From Theobroma cacao (taxonomy: Eukaryota; Streptophyta; Magnoliopsida; Malvales; Malvaceae): a DNA stretch of 64,000 nt. Numbering within the stretch: the stretch's first letter is position 1; the number at the start of each line of letters is the position of its first letter. Under the pieces are notes generated by a model that was given only the letters and a program-made list of their open reading frames with translations, was not told the origin of the DNA and did no database searches. Shown here piece after piece: positions 26,350 through 37,389 of the stretch. The position numbers were made by a program, and so were the translations under genes. Location of the stretch: the NCBI RefSeq assembly GCF_000208745.1, contig NC_030855.1, positions 18,737,881-18,801,880 of the forward strand, read 5' to 3'.

Positions 26350-29300
26350 ATGGTCCCAGGGATGTTCAGACATCTGTTATTAGCGTTTCTTAGTAGTTTT
26401 CTGATACATGCGCAGGATCAACCAGGTTTGAATCATTGAATGTCTGAAAAGCTTTGATTATTGGTGATTCACTACTTGCAATTAAGTCCTGTTTCTTTGT
26501 CTCTCAGGCTTCATCAATATAGATTGTGGTTTACCAGAAAATTATAGCTATCCTGAAAATGAAACCGGTCTAGCCTATACATCGGATGCAGCCTTCATTG
26601 ACACTGGCATCAGCATGAGCGTGTCACCTGAATTCGTAAGTGATAACCTGTGGCAGCCACTTAAGCATGTCAGAAGCTTTCCTCAAGGAATCAGAAACTG
26701 TTACAATATAGAACTAAGCAGAGGTAATAAGTATTTGATTCGAGCAAATTTCTTCTACGGAAATTATGATCTCCAACGTAGAGTGCCAGAGTTTGAGCTG
26801 CATCTTGGAGCTAATTTGTGGGATATCGTGAGACTGCCTGATGCATCTACTTGGATAGTCCCGGAGATCATACATGTACCATCGTCAAATTCTCTCTCCC
26901 TCTGTCTAGTGAACACAGGATTTGGTACACCTTTCATATCAGCAATAGAATTAAGGCCGTTGAGAAATATTATCTATGAAATTCAATCTGGATCACTGGA
27001 ACGCTATTGGCGGTACGACATTGCTTCATCAACTAATCAAATATTCAGGTAAATTATTTTATATAAGCTTTCTTTTACCTTTTAAATGTCAATTGCTCTT
27101 GCAGTCATGTTTAAAAGTTGGGAAATTACTCAGGTATAAAATAGATGAATATGATCGTACCTGGTGGCCTTGGAATTACGAAGCCTGGGATCAGTTAAAC
27201 TCCTCGCTTTCCATTGACTCCCGAAATAATGATTTCAAACCACCATCAGTTATCATGGGAACTGCTGCAGTGCCAAAAAATAACAGCATGCCCTTGAGTT
27301 TAATTTTACAAGCAAGGAATCAGACCAACAAATTTTATGTCTATATGTACTTTGCTGAAGTTGAAAAGCTCCAAGCAAACCAGTTCAGACAGTTCAACAT
27401 ATCTCTTAACGGACAACATTGGTCTGGACCTCATTCTCCTGCCTATTTAGAAGCATCTACGGTCTATAAAACATCACCATTGACAGGCCAACTAGAGTAC
27501 GAGTTTTTAATCCACAAAGCAAGAAATTCATCGCTTCCACCAATAATCAATGCCATTGAGGTATACAAGGTGAACGAACTCCCACAACTACAAACAAACC
27601 AAGATGATGGTATATATGTTCTTACCAAATGTTCTGTTCATTTTGTATACATGGTCATCCTCTCCTTGTATGATTTGGCCCAACTATTTTTTCCTGTACA
27701 AAATTCTAGTTGATGCCGTTAAAAATATCCAATCAACATATAAAATCAAGAGAAACTGGCAAGGAGATGCTTGTGCTCCTGAAGCTTACTTGTGGAACGG
27801 TCTTAACTGCAGTTACAATGATTCACCAAGAATAATCTCCATGTGAGTCTTTTTTTCTTCAAGGTTATACTGATTTCTGATCGATTTCAAATCACTGCTA
27901 TTAAGACTAATGCAAATCAACAGGAATTTATCCTCAAGTGGATTGACAGGAAACATAGCTCCTTACATATCAAATCTCTCAATGTTACAATTCCTGTAAG
28001 CATCTCTTTTAACAGAACTGATAAGCTGACAACATATTGAAACTATATCTACTCATAATTTCTGTTTCAATGTTAGGGATTTGTCAAACAATAGTTTAGT
28101 GGGAGAAGTGCCTGGCTTTCTGTCCAAACTGCCACTCTTGAGGGTCCTGTAAGTTGGCAAATTTTAAATTAAAATTTGAAGATTCCTAGAAGTTGTTTTT
28201 ATTAGAAAAAGAAAGGAAGAAAGATTTTATTTCTCTTTGCAGAAATTTGAAGAAAAACAAACTCGTAGGTTCAGTTCCAGTTGAACTCATCCTAAGGTCA
28301 AAAGATGGTTCACTAATACTGAGGTATGCTATTTTCTCTAAAACCATACCCATATGTTGTCATAAATTTATTGTGATGAATAAATTTTTCGCTAAATGGT
28401 ACTCTGCCTTACTAATAAATCAAATCCGAGTTAATGTAATTACAGAGATTATTGTTTATCATGTTCCTTCCTTTCGCTGGGAAAAAAACTAACCCCTCTA
28501 GATGAAATACGAAAGTATTAGCAGTTAACTCCATGTCTCACCATTTTACCCTGCACTGTCTCTATTCAAGTGTTAGCGGAAATCCGGATCTTTGTTCATC
28601 AATTTCATGCAACAATAAGGACACAAAAGTTGTTGCTCCAGTGGCTGCATCCGTGACTACATCATTTGTTCTCATCAGTGCCTTGGCTGTCTTCTTGTAT
28701 TTTAAAAGGAGAAAGCAACAAGGTAAATTATCATCACATATTCGTATGGTTAATGGTTTGAAGCACTTGAATATATATAATATGCTAAGTTCTTTTTACT
28801 TGCATTAGCAGGGAAGACGGATGGTGAATTTCATAGAGCAAACGCAGAATTGGAGTCGAAGAATCGACTGTTCACTTACTTTGAGGTCATGAGGATTACC
28901 AACAACTTGGACAGGATTCTTGGCAAGGGAAAGCATGGAACTGTTTACCATGGTTACTTAGATGGCACTCCTGTTGCCGTGAAAATGCTCTCTTCATCAT
29001 CAGTCCAAAGCTACAAGCACTTTCAGGCAGAGGTACAAATATGAAGTTTTGACGCTTGAGCTCATATACATCAGTTAAACTAAGAAATGATTTTTTTTTT
29101 CTTTTTCTTAGGTAAAGCTTCTTCTAGGAGTTCACCACAGAAACTTGATAAATCTTGTTGGGTATTGCAATGAAGGTGGACTCATTTATGAATACATGGC
29201 CAATGGCAGCTTAGAGGAACTTCTGTTAGGTTTATATTGCTTGAAATCTTTGATTATGAAATCTTGCATTTCATTCCATCCGGTATGTCATCTTACGATT

Positions 29301-30171
29301 TTAATCCATTGTATCAACAGATAGCAGCAAACATTTCTTGAATTGGGAGGGGAGACTACGAGTAGCATTGGCTGCAGCACAAGGTAAGCATGTAGAGAAG
29401 TTTGCATAACAACCATTCTAGACATTGTTACTAAACAGCTACAACTGATATGCAGGACTGGAATATCTACATAAGTATTGTAAGCCCACCATGGTACACG
29501 GAAATGTGAAACCCAGTAACATCTTAATAAATGATGAATTTCAAGTCAAGCTAGCAGATTTTGGGTTATCCGGGACCTTTCCAAATGATGAAGGCACTTT
29601 CTTGACCTCTGCTGCTGGGACATCAGGGTATCCTGGTCATGAGTGAGTAGCTTCCTTAAATCATATTTATTGCTTCTCAGTTAAAATTGTTAAAATGAAA
29701 GTCAACAGAAGTAAATATTTTGGGGCTAATTTACATGTTTTTGTTTTCAGGTATTCAGATTCAAAGAGGTTAAGCGAGAAAACTGATGTGTATAGCTTTG
29801 GGATTGTTCTTCTGGAGATGTTCACAGGCCAACCTGCTATTTCAAGAACATCTGAGAAGGCTCATAAAGATCTAGTTGAACGATTGAGTTATATGCTTGC
29901 AAAAGGAGATATTGAAAAGATTGTTGATCCAAGATTAAAAGGAAACTTTGGCACTCAATCTGTCAGAAAAGCTTTAGAGATAGCAATGGCTTGCATTTCT
30001 GCAGCTGGGACTGGAAGGCTAACCATGGATGTGGTAGCAATGGAATTGAATCAGTGTTTAGCAGTTGAGATTGCTCAAAACAAAAAGGACCATGAAAGCA
30101 AAGCAAAAGGTTCGATTGAGATGATCACTGTGAATTTGGACGATGATGAATCAATTCTATTAGGAAGGTAG
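26350..30171 (+). CDS. Malectin-like LRR receptor-like kinase (LRR-I type), probable pseudokinase
   Basis: Thirteen exons join in frame to 870 aa: 26350-26425, 26508-27048, 27134-27609, 27710-27842, 27924-27995, 28077-28148, 28243-28323, 28571-28722, 28812-29032, 29112-29229, 29321-29383, 29456-29642, 29751-30171. The order is signal peptide ([14 protein letters not shown]..., ending AQDQPG), malectin-like domain (about residues 30-365), a WNGLNCSY linker, about three LRRs, a membrane helix ([19 protein letters not shown]) and a cytosolic kinase. The family comprises plasma-membrane receptors, several in defence signalling. The kinase keeps [12 protein letters not shown], the alpha-C Glu (FQAEV) and DFG. 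It has HGNVKPSN where HRDVKxxN is usual, and GYPGHE for GYLDPE. Catalysis is therefore doubtful. The ATG lies 9 bp after the copia 3' LTR. Confidence 0.9.
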
Positions 30172-32421
30172 TAGTTTCACTCATGCTAGATCTTAATATT
30201 TTTTGTGCATTCACATTATTCGATTTTACAAAATGATATCATTGAGAGGAAAATCTCACAAATAAATTTGTTAAAGCCATATTATAAGCCATTTTACTGT
30301 GGACAGTCAGCATATGAAGTAACTAAACAAATTTCTCATTTATTTTTTTTCTTTCTTTGAGCTTAAGAAGGAGGTTGAAATGGACCTGATAGAGTAGTAT
30401 GAGGGCCGGGAAACGTTTGACGTGTAGGTCCAATTCAAGCCCAGAACCACCATATTCTGTTAGATAAAGGGCTAGGTTTTTAAACTAGTGGGGGCGAGTA
30501 GGTAAGTTCAGACTTCAGCCGAATTGGATTTCTTTATGAAAGTTGGGCTGAAGTTGGAGAAAAATAGTTGATTCCCAAACCGCAACAAATTAGTGACTGA
30601 AGCAACGTTTTCCACTGACTTTATTCCTCACAAATCTCCTTACAATAAATCGTATCTCATATCTTCTTAATATCAACTGCGCAATGAAAAACATGGCCTG
30701 CCCTAAGGCTGCAACATGGCATTTTATGCTTTTTCAAAAGCATTTTTGTAAAAGTAACATGAAAGTTATAATCTAATGACCCTATATTCCATGGATAGGT
30801 ACCAATGGTTGCCAATTTGTGCAAAGTGCAGAGTGTTCTGGTTCCGGACGTTTAAATAAACAGAATTTCCACATTGCAAGTTGAGCAGCAAGTCCAGTAA
30901 TTCAAGTTTGCTCTTGGAAAAGAAAAATTTTAACTTCATAAAAAAAAAAAAAAAGGGATGTGACCATCATCAACAAATTCTACATTGTAATGATTGGAAC
31001 AGAAACCAGTATCCAGTGTGAATGGAAACTGGCAAACAAAGGACATAAAAACAGTGTGAGGCTTAGACATAATGAACTCGTTCAAAGATTTGCACTCCAC
31101 AAGCCGTCAAATAAAAAGCAATAAAATTGTGCATTTGACGAAGTCCGCATTTTCTGACTCATGATTGAGGACCAATAATTCCTAACATCTGGAGAATTTG
31201 AGCAGAGCAGGTATCCCTTCCCACGGTTAACAAAATGACATTTCCCCTGATTGAGCTACAAGTCTGCTCTCAAGGCAGTATAGCTGTCCACACCAATGCA
31301 ATGGCTGCAATCAGAACCGCTCAAACAAAGTCAATTCTCCCAACTCGAGCAAGAAACGTTCTAATGCACACGCAAATTGGTTATTTTGAGACCCTTGAAC
31401 TGTGGTCAGCTTGAATGACAAACCAAAAACAAAATTCCCAGCCAGAGATCGGGGCTCCTTTCTCAACAGATTGTCTAAATTTAGCATGTACATCCAAACC
31501 ACAGAACGCCCATTTGATCCAATCAAAACCCACTTTTTCTCCTTTACAAGACAAAGCTGAAACTGCCAAGCAAGACCAGGAAAGGATATATACAAAATTG
31601 AATTTATGAAAAAAAAAAACCCCACATCACCATCATCATCATGAAAACATCATTAGTTGGATGAATCTAGGGATTATAAAGTATAGAACAGAAGTAGTAG
31701 TTTAATAATCATATTACTAATGCACCTGCCAAAAAAGAAGCATAAACATGTGCTAAGCAATTGGATAGGGGGTGGCTCCCAAGAGCACGCTTTGGATTGA
31801 ATCAAGGAGACAGGACCACTGGCCGGGGGCTCACATATCTTTAGAGAATGTTTCTTGCTTTGGTTAGCTAAACAAAGTACACAGTAAAAAAAAACCAATC
31901 ATAAAGATCTCCAAGAAAAAGAAAGCTTTTAAGTTCACAGAATACATTAAACAAGAGTAAAGTGATTATCACTTTCTAGCCCTTGATCTTAATCATAGGT
32001 GCTATAATTGCTAAGCCTTTTCATATGAAAAGGTGGACAAGAACTATGCTATTTCCACCCTTCTTTTTGGCTGTTCCACTCCAATTATCTTAGTTTTGAA
32101 AGTGGTAGCAGCAAACACGATGGTGGAAATAGAACTGATCATAACACTCCTTTTCTGCTCTTGGGTGGTGGATACGATGATGGTGATAATCAGGAAAGCT
32201 ATCATTACCAAGACTTTTTAAATCTTGATTACAGTAGATGCAATGACGAAAATGATGATCAAGGGACTTGGATTAGCTTTCTATATAGTACTACTACTTG
32301 CTATGAGGCTGCGAAAAGGTTTTTGCATGTTAATCATTAATGATGAATTATGAAACGATGATGAGTGTGACTGAGGAAACATGTGGTTAGGATTTCTTTT
32401 ATAGGTTTTGGAATAGTTTTT
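30172..32421. other. Intergenic DNA between convergent genes
   Basis: It lies between the 3' ends of the receptor kinase and the bHLH gene and presumably holds both 3' UTRs. I recognise no gene, transposon or RNA here. The short frames at 31311-31625 look like chance. Confidence 0.6.
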
Positions 32422-33846
32422 TCAACTCTGTGGGTGTTGGATATGATTAGGGTTTAGGAGTGGAAAATGTGTTTGCATGGGAAGAGAGTGGTTGAATGGT
32501 AAAGAAGAGAAAGCATGATTGGTAGGAGGACAATTCACTGGATCAAGCTTGTGGCCTAGGTTTTCTAGTGCCTTGACTTGGGACCTGAGGAACTTAAGGT
32601 AGTTTGCAGCCTCATCAAGCATTGATGCTGTATCCATCTTGCTCCCACCAGGAACCAGCCTCTGCAGAACCCTAATTCTCTCACTTATCCTCTCCCTCCT
32701 TTGCCTTGCAGCAACAGTTTGAGGATCAGTTGATATTCTCACATTCTTCCTCTTTGGCTTCTCCACTACTTCCAAGCCTAAGCTCACAGGCCTAAAGGCC
32801 GCAGCTCGATAAATCATCTCTTTCATTTGTGCAATGGCTTCTGGATCAGGTTCCTCAATGGAAGAAGATACTGATGAACTTGGCTGTTGAAAATTGATGT
32901 TCGATGAGCTGGGGCGCTTTTCTGTTCTGGCTTTCTTTGCTTTTGGTGGGTTCTCAGGAATGAGCCTAAAACCTCCTTCTGTGGCAGAAGAGTCAGTCTG
33001 AAGAAGATTAAAGTAACCACAATTTAGACTAACTTTAAACTCACTTTGATCACTGCCTCTCTTTGAAGAACTAGGCCTTGTTTGTGATAGTTTGCCATTT
33101 TTGAAGTACCGATCCGAAGAACTCTGGGACAATGTTTCATCAAGTTCATTTACTGGACAGTTGAAATCTTTGCTTCCAGTATTTGAGCCATTGTTTTCAG
33201 ACTCTCCTGATGAAACTGCACTGCTAGCAGCAAAATTCCATAAGTTTTTACAGTCAGAGAAAATCATGGAAATTCCATCATCTTCAACTGATGTATCAGT
33301 GTTGCTATTAGTTGCTGAGAGCAAGCAATCAAAGGCCTCAAGAGAACCGGTAGTTGTAGCCCCAGCCTTTCCATTTTGTAAACCCTTCATGACTTGCGAT
33401 TGAACCGCCATGCCAATATCAGAAATCGAAGCATTTGATGTGCTCAAACCATAAGCTCTTTTCATCCAAGCAGAAGAGCACAACTCTTGTGATAAAGCAT
33501 CTCCCCAATTGGCAGATTTCAGGAGGCTTGTATCCGCGGCTAACCTTACTCCTTGACGCTGCAACATATTAAAGTTTGAGGCAACGTTTACTGAATCTAG
33601 TTCAGAAACTTGTTGTTGAACCATTTCCCTTACTATATCTGAATCTGAATTTACACGGGATGGCTCCGCTTTCTGGAGTTCCTGAATTGGATTGAAGATA
33701 TCTTCTGGCAGATTCATCTTGCCACAATACATGGAGGAATTTGAGTTGGACATTAAGAAACTGTCTTCTATATCATTTCGCTGACTATTCCACACAGGCA
33801 ATGAGTTTGCTACAACTTCTGAGTCATCCCATCCCAAGCCATCCAT
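32422..33846 (-). CDS. bHLH87: bHLH transcription factor, bHLH87-like (group VIIIb)
   Basis: A single coding exon encodes 474 aa. The C-terminal third has the basic helix-loop-helix: [20 protein letters not shown], then [20 protein letters not shown] and [20 protein letters not shown]. This matches the Arabidopsis bHLH87 type, related to HECATE and INDEHISCENT, nuclear DNA-binding factors in reproductive development. The basic region has Gln where E-box binders usually have His. The long N-terminus is serine- and asparagine-rich and probably disordered. The start is taken at ATG 33846 ([12 protein letters not shown]). A good 3' splice site (pyrimidine-rich tract and CAG at about 33865) lies just upstream, so a 5' UTR intron is likely. 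The function is inferred from the family. Confidence 0.92.
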   Translation of the reverse strand: MDGLGWDDSEVVANSLPVWNSQRNDIEDSFLMSNSNSSMYCGKMNLPEDIFNPIQELQKAEPSRVNSDSDIVREMVQQQVSELDSVNVASNFNMLQRQGVRLAADTSLLKSANWGDALSQELCSSAWMKRAYGLSTSNASISDIGMAVQSQVMKGLQNGKAGATTTGSLEAFDCLLSATNSNTDTSVEDDGISMIFSDCKNLWNFAASSAVSSGESENNGSNTGSKDFNCPVNELDETLSQSSSDRYFKNGKLSQTRPSSSKRGSDQSEFKVSLNCGYFNLLQTDSSATEGGFRLIPENPPKAKKARTEKRPSSSNINFQQPSSSVSSSIEEPDPEAIAQMKEMIYRAAAFRPVSLGLEVVEKPKRKNVRISTDPQTVAARQRRERISERIRVLQRLVPGGSKMDTASMLDEAANYLKFLRSQVKALENLGHKLDPVNCPPTNHAFSSLPFNHSLPMQTHFPLLNPNHIQHPQS

Positions 33847-36800
33847 GGATGAAATTTTTCTCTGTTCCAAGAAAATAAAATTACTTCAAAATCTATAATC
33901 CAAGGACAGAAAACTATCAGCTAAACAATGGGAAACCTGATAAACTGCAAGGTTCTATTGCAGTTTATCATTTTATTGTAAAGAAAATTGAGATGAAAGA
34001 TAGTTGATGGAACTCTGCGTAAAAGTGCTTACCAAATCCAGATGCAACTGCCACTCAGGTTAGCTTGCCAAAAGAAGCCAAGTGAGGAATTTTGGCTGTA
34101 AGTCTTTTAGCAGAGACAAAGTTGGCTCAAACCTCAGCTTAATATCACTTTCTGTACAATCTGGTACTGGCACTAACCGTCCTCTTTAATTCTTGATCAT
34201 GAAAACTGTGATCATGAACAAAACAACCCTTGCTAACGTCAGTCTTGGCAACTGAAGTTTGTCCTGTATATCAAGAGAAATAAAATGGAAGAAATTGCCC
34301 CAATAAATCCTCCAACAAAAGATAAACATGAATGTAATCATGGAAAGCATAACTAAAATTCATGTATGTATAAAAAATTTGGTGCATATATATAGAGTTG
34401 AGGGAAGATATTTACCTTGAGCTGTCCTGAAGAAATAGTATGGACACGGTATTATGTTTAAACGCATGCTTATATAGATAGGAAGAATAAAAAGACCAAT
34501 ATTGTAATAGAACAAATACTTTGTATTAGGACTTCAATAATGTAGAATACAAGGAAAAAGGGGAGCTAAATAAAATATAATTTCACAAGTTGAAAGAAGG
34601 TGCAAGGTGGGGTTTGAAAAAGATAAGGCTTTTTGGTCAGTTTGGTGGGTGTGTAAGAGTATATTTCTGCAGATGGGGAGCATGAGATATCAGAGAAGCA
34701 TTTTGAATCTTAACTAATAGATAATCTTTTGTTTAATTTTATATAGTTTTGTTCTCTTTCTAGTGGGAAAAAGCTCTGACATCCTTTTCGTTGCTCATGC
34801 TAGTCCATGCGCGCTGTAAAGTTTCAGTAAAAACTGCAGTCATAGCAAGCATCTTTTAAGAGAACCACTCTCTTTCTAAAAGCTTTCCATTAATCATAGT
34901 TTTAATCATGACAAGTATTCCTGCTTCCACTTTCTACCAAAGTTTCTTTTAATTACTTCTTGCGTTTTGAGTACTGTTCTCTAGAAATATATCTATGGTA
35001 CCACATAGCAGTTTTAATGCTCAGGAGACTTTGGAAAATATCAGTTCAGTCGAACAGTGATTACATGTATCATGCTGTCACTATATATTAACGACTCTTA
35101 GATAATGACCTTATGCTTACCTGAATTTCAACATTTCTACAGAACTTCATTATTAAATTTTGATGAACATGGTAAACCGTGAAAGGACGGTAAAGTATCT
35201 GAAAAAGGTTCAAACCTGAAAAGTTTCTGCTCTTACATTTCTTAGGATTGCCATTTTGAACATAAAAACAGTAGTGGGACTGGGGAAGTTAGAAGAATTA
35301 AAAAGATATTGGCAGGCAAAGGGCAGGGCAGTCAGAGGGTCAGAGGAAGAAGATAGCACAAGCAAGTTGCCAATGGAATTTTGTCTCTTCAACCATCCTA
35401 TATTTTCTCCTATTCTTTTTCAGTTTATTATATGCAGATATTTGCGCTTGCAAGAGAGGTAAAAGAAAGAAAAGAAAAGGGTACCTGGGTTCTGAGTCCT
35501 ACCCACATGCGTCCCATCATTACAGCTCAACGAATGGGTTCCCATAGCATTTCCTTTTGATGCCAACCTTTACACATCTCTCTCCCCATTGTCAACTCCT
35601 TCATGTGTTTCTTCACCAAATCTGCAGAGAACAAGTGACAAGATTTAATTTGGAACATCATATTTCTTCACAAAAACAACTAATTTTCAAGTCACTAGGC
35701 GGAGTAAGTTGATCAGTTAAAAAATACATATACAAGGAATGGAAAAGAAATATACCAACTTGAAAGTTGAATTCCAATCCTAATTAGCACTTCCTACTTT
35801 GCACCAACCTATATAAAACAATACAAAAGAAAAAGAGGAAGGGAGAGAGACCAACAAATAATGAAGGAGCATTAAATGACCGTTTTAAGTATGGAGTCCA
35901 AACTGGAGTTGCTCTCAAATCTCAGTCGAATTGACAGAGACTCGTTATTCCTTAGGCCTGGACTGGACTGTTTAGGTGAGTTGACTCTTCAAATTTTTCC
36001 TGTAAAGATTACCAAACTCTGACCTTAGTGGAAGCTCATGCTGCCATCCAAACTTTAATCAGTGGATCTTCATCAATAATTTTTGGTGCCACCAATTTCC
36101 AATGGCGAATTGATCATTTTTTACCAACTCCTATGTTCATTTGGTCCATCTTCTTCTATGACAATATATAGTAATTTTGATTCCCTTAACCTCCCGATTG
36201 CAACTACTTGTTAATTAGGGAACCTGGGGGTGCAGGGAAAAATGGATTTTAATGGTCATTTTTCATGGAAAATGTCAAGTACTGGCACTCAGGGATGAAT
36301 ATTTCCACATCTTTACATGGCCTTTCACATGAATACTGATTGCATACGTAAGAGGGGTGTGAATATTTGATCCATGCTTAAACTATATATGCACTAGTAT
36401 TTTTTTTTTTATGAATGATAACAATTAAGTAAATCATATATTACATGAATGGTGAAATTCATTTTCTTCCTTACTAATTTAAACAATATGGAGTTCTTCA
36501 TATGTTGCTTAATTCATCTGTCAAGCAAAAATTAGATTAATGGCCATATTCATTTTACTTGCTCTTTAAAAATTATTGATATTTTTGTTTCTAGTATAAA
36601 TTAGTATATAAGGAAAAAAAACGAGGGGGGAAGCACAAGAATTAATGGCAATGAAACTTTTGTTTTATTAAGTGAATTAAGTTGGAGTCTAGTGATCCTT
36701 TCACATTGGTTAATTTTGCAACTGTATGTCAACTTCTTTATGTCAATTGATTACCTTAAATATAGTGATTTTAATGCATATATAAAACCCAAAATATATA

Positions 36801-36999
36801 TTTCTTAAACTAATATCATCCCTTAAGAAAGTTAAAGTCATAACTTTTTTAAATGAAAATAATTACATATACATTTTACCAAACTATAAAAAAAATCCGA
36901 AAAAATTGAAAAATTCAAAGTAAAGTTCCAATATAGTCTTATGTAGCAGTTATTAATGTGAACAACCACATCAAGAGCGCTGATCAGCCAGCCAAAGTT
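33847..36999. other. 5' UTR intron and promoter region of the bHLH gene
   Basis: Non-coding sequence upstream of the bHLH gene (which reads leftward). A polypyrimidine/CAG acceptor lies at about 33865, and on the minus strand CTATATAAGC (34468-34477) could be a TATA box. No other gene is recognised. Confidence 0.45.
34468..34477 (-). promoter_or_regulatory. Possible TATA box of the bHLH87-like gene
   Basis: CTATATAAGC on the minus strand lies about 0.62 kb upstream of the ATG, which fits a 5' UTR containing an intron. It rests on the motif only. Confidence 0.3.
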
Positions 37000-37022
37000 T
37001 AAAAAAAGAAAAAAGAAAACTC

Positions 37023-37044
37023 CGATGGGACGTTGGTCCCATCG
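37023..37044. repeat. Short perfect hairpin
   Basis: CGATGGGAC and GTCCCATCG form a 9-bp stem around GTTG. It stands at the edge of a GC-richer block (37.02-37.35 kb) within AT-rich DNA. Confidence 0.7.
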
Positions 37045-37201
37045 TAACAATGTCGAAATCTCAATTAATGCCGCTATGATATCCTCCCGCGTTATTTCTG
37101 CAAAATCCTAACCGCTTTCATGAGCTACTTTGTTTGGGGTGGGCTCCATCATCCGCCACGCTTGCTTCTCTCTCTTCTAATGTCTGTTATTGCCGATTCA
37201 A

Positions 37202-37283
37202 CACGTGAGCGCAACCTCCCGGATCATATGTGTCGCAAGATGATTGGGTGGTGGCCTAAAGAGATAGCGGCCTCCCACGTGGG
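37202..37283. promoter_or_regulatory. Two G-box palindromes
   Basis: CACGTG occurs at 37202-37207 and, within the 10-bp palindrome CCCACGTGGG, at 37274-37283. Such motifs bind bZIP and bHLH factors. No gene start is seen downstream on either strand nearby; the closest gene is bHLH87, about 3.4 kb away. Confidence 0.4.
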
Positions 37284-37389
37284 GGAAATCTGAACAGTGA
37301 AGAGCTGGACGGTGGGGACCAATGGTTCTCCCATCTGATGGAGTATTGACTAAAGATGATGATGACGGCCCAGTCTACACTTCCAAACT

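Noticed and set aside
33092..33403. 103-codon plus-strand frame
   Set aside because: Antisense shadow of the bHLH87-like coding exon.
33847..33870. An eight-codon N-terminal extension of the bHLH protein
   Set aside because: The extension would start at TTG and contains a likely 3' splice site; the first ATG is at 33846.
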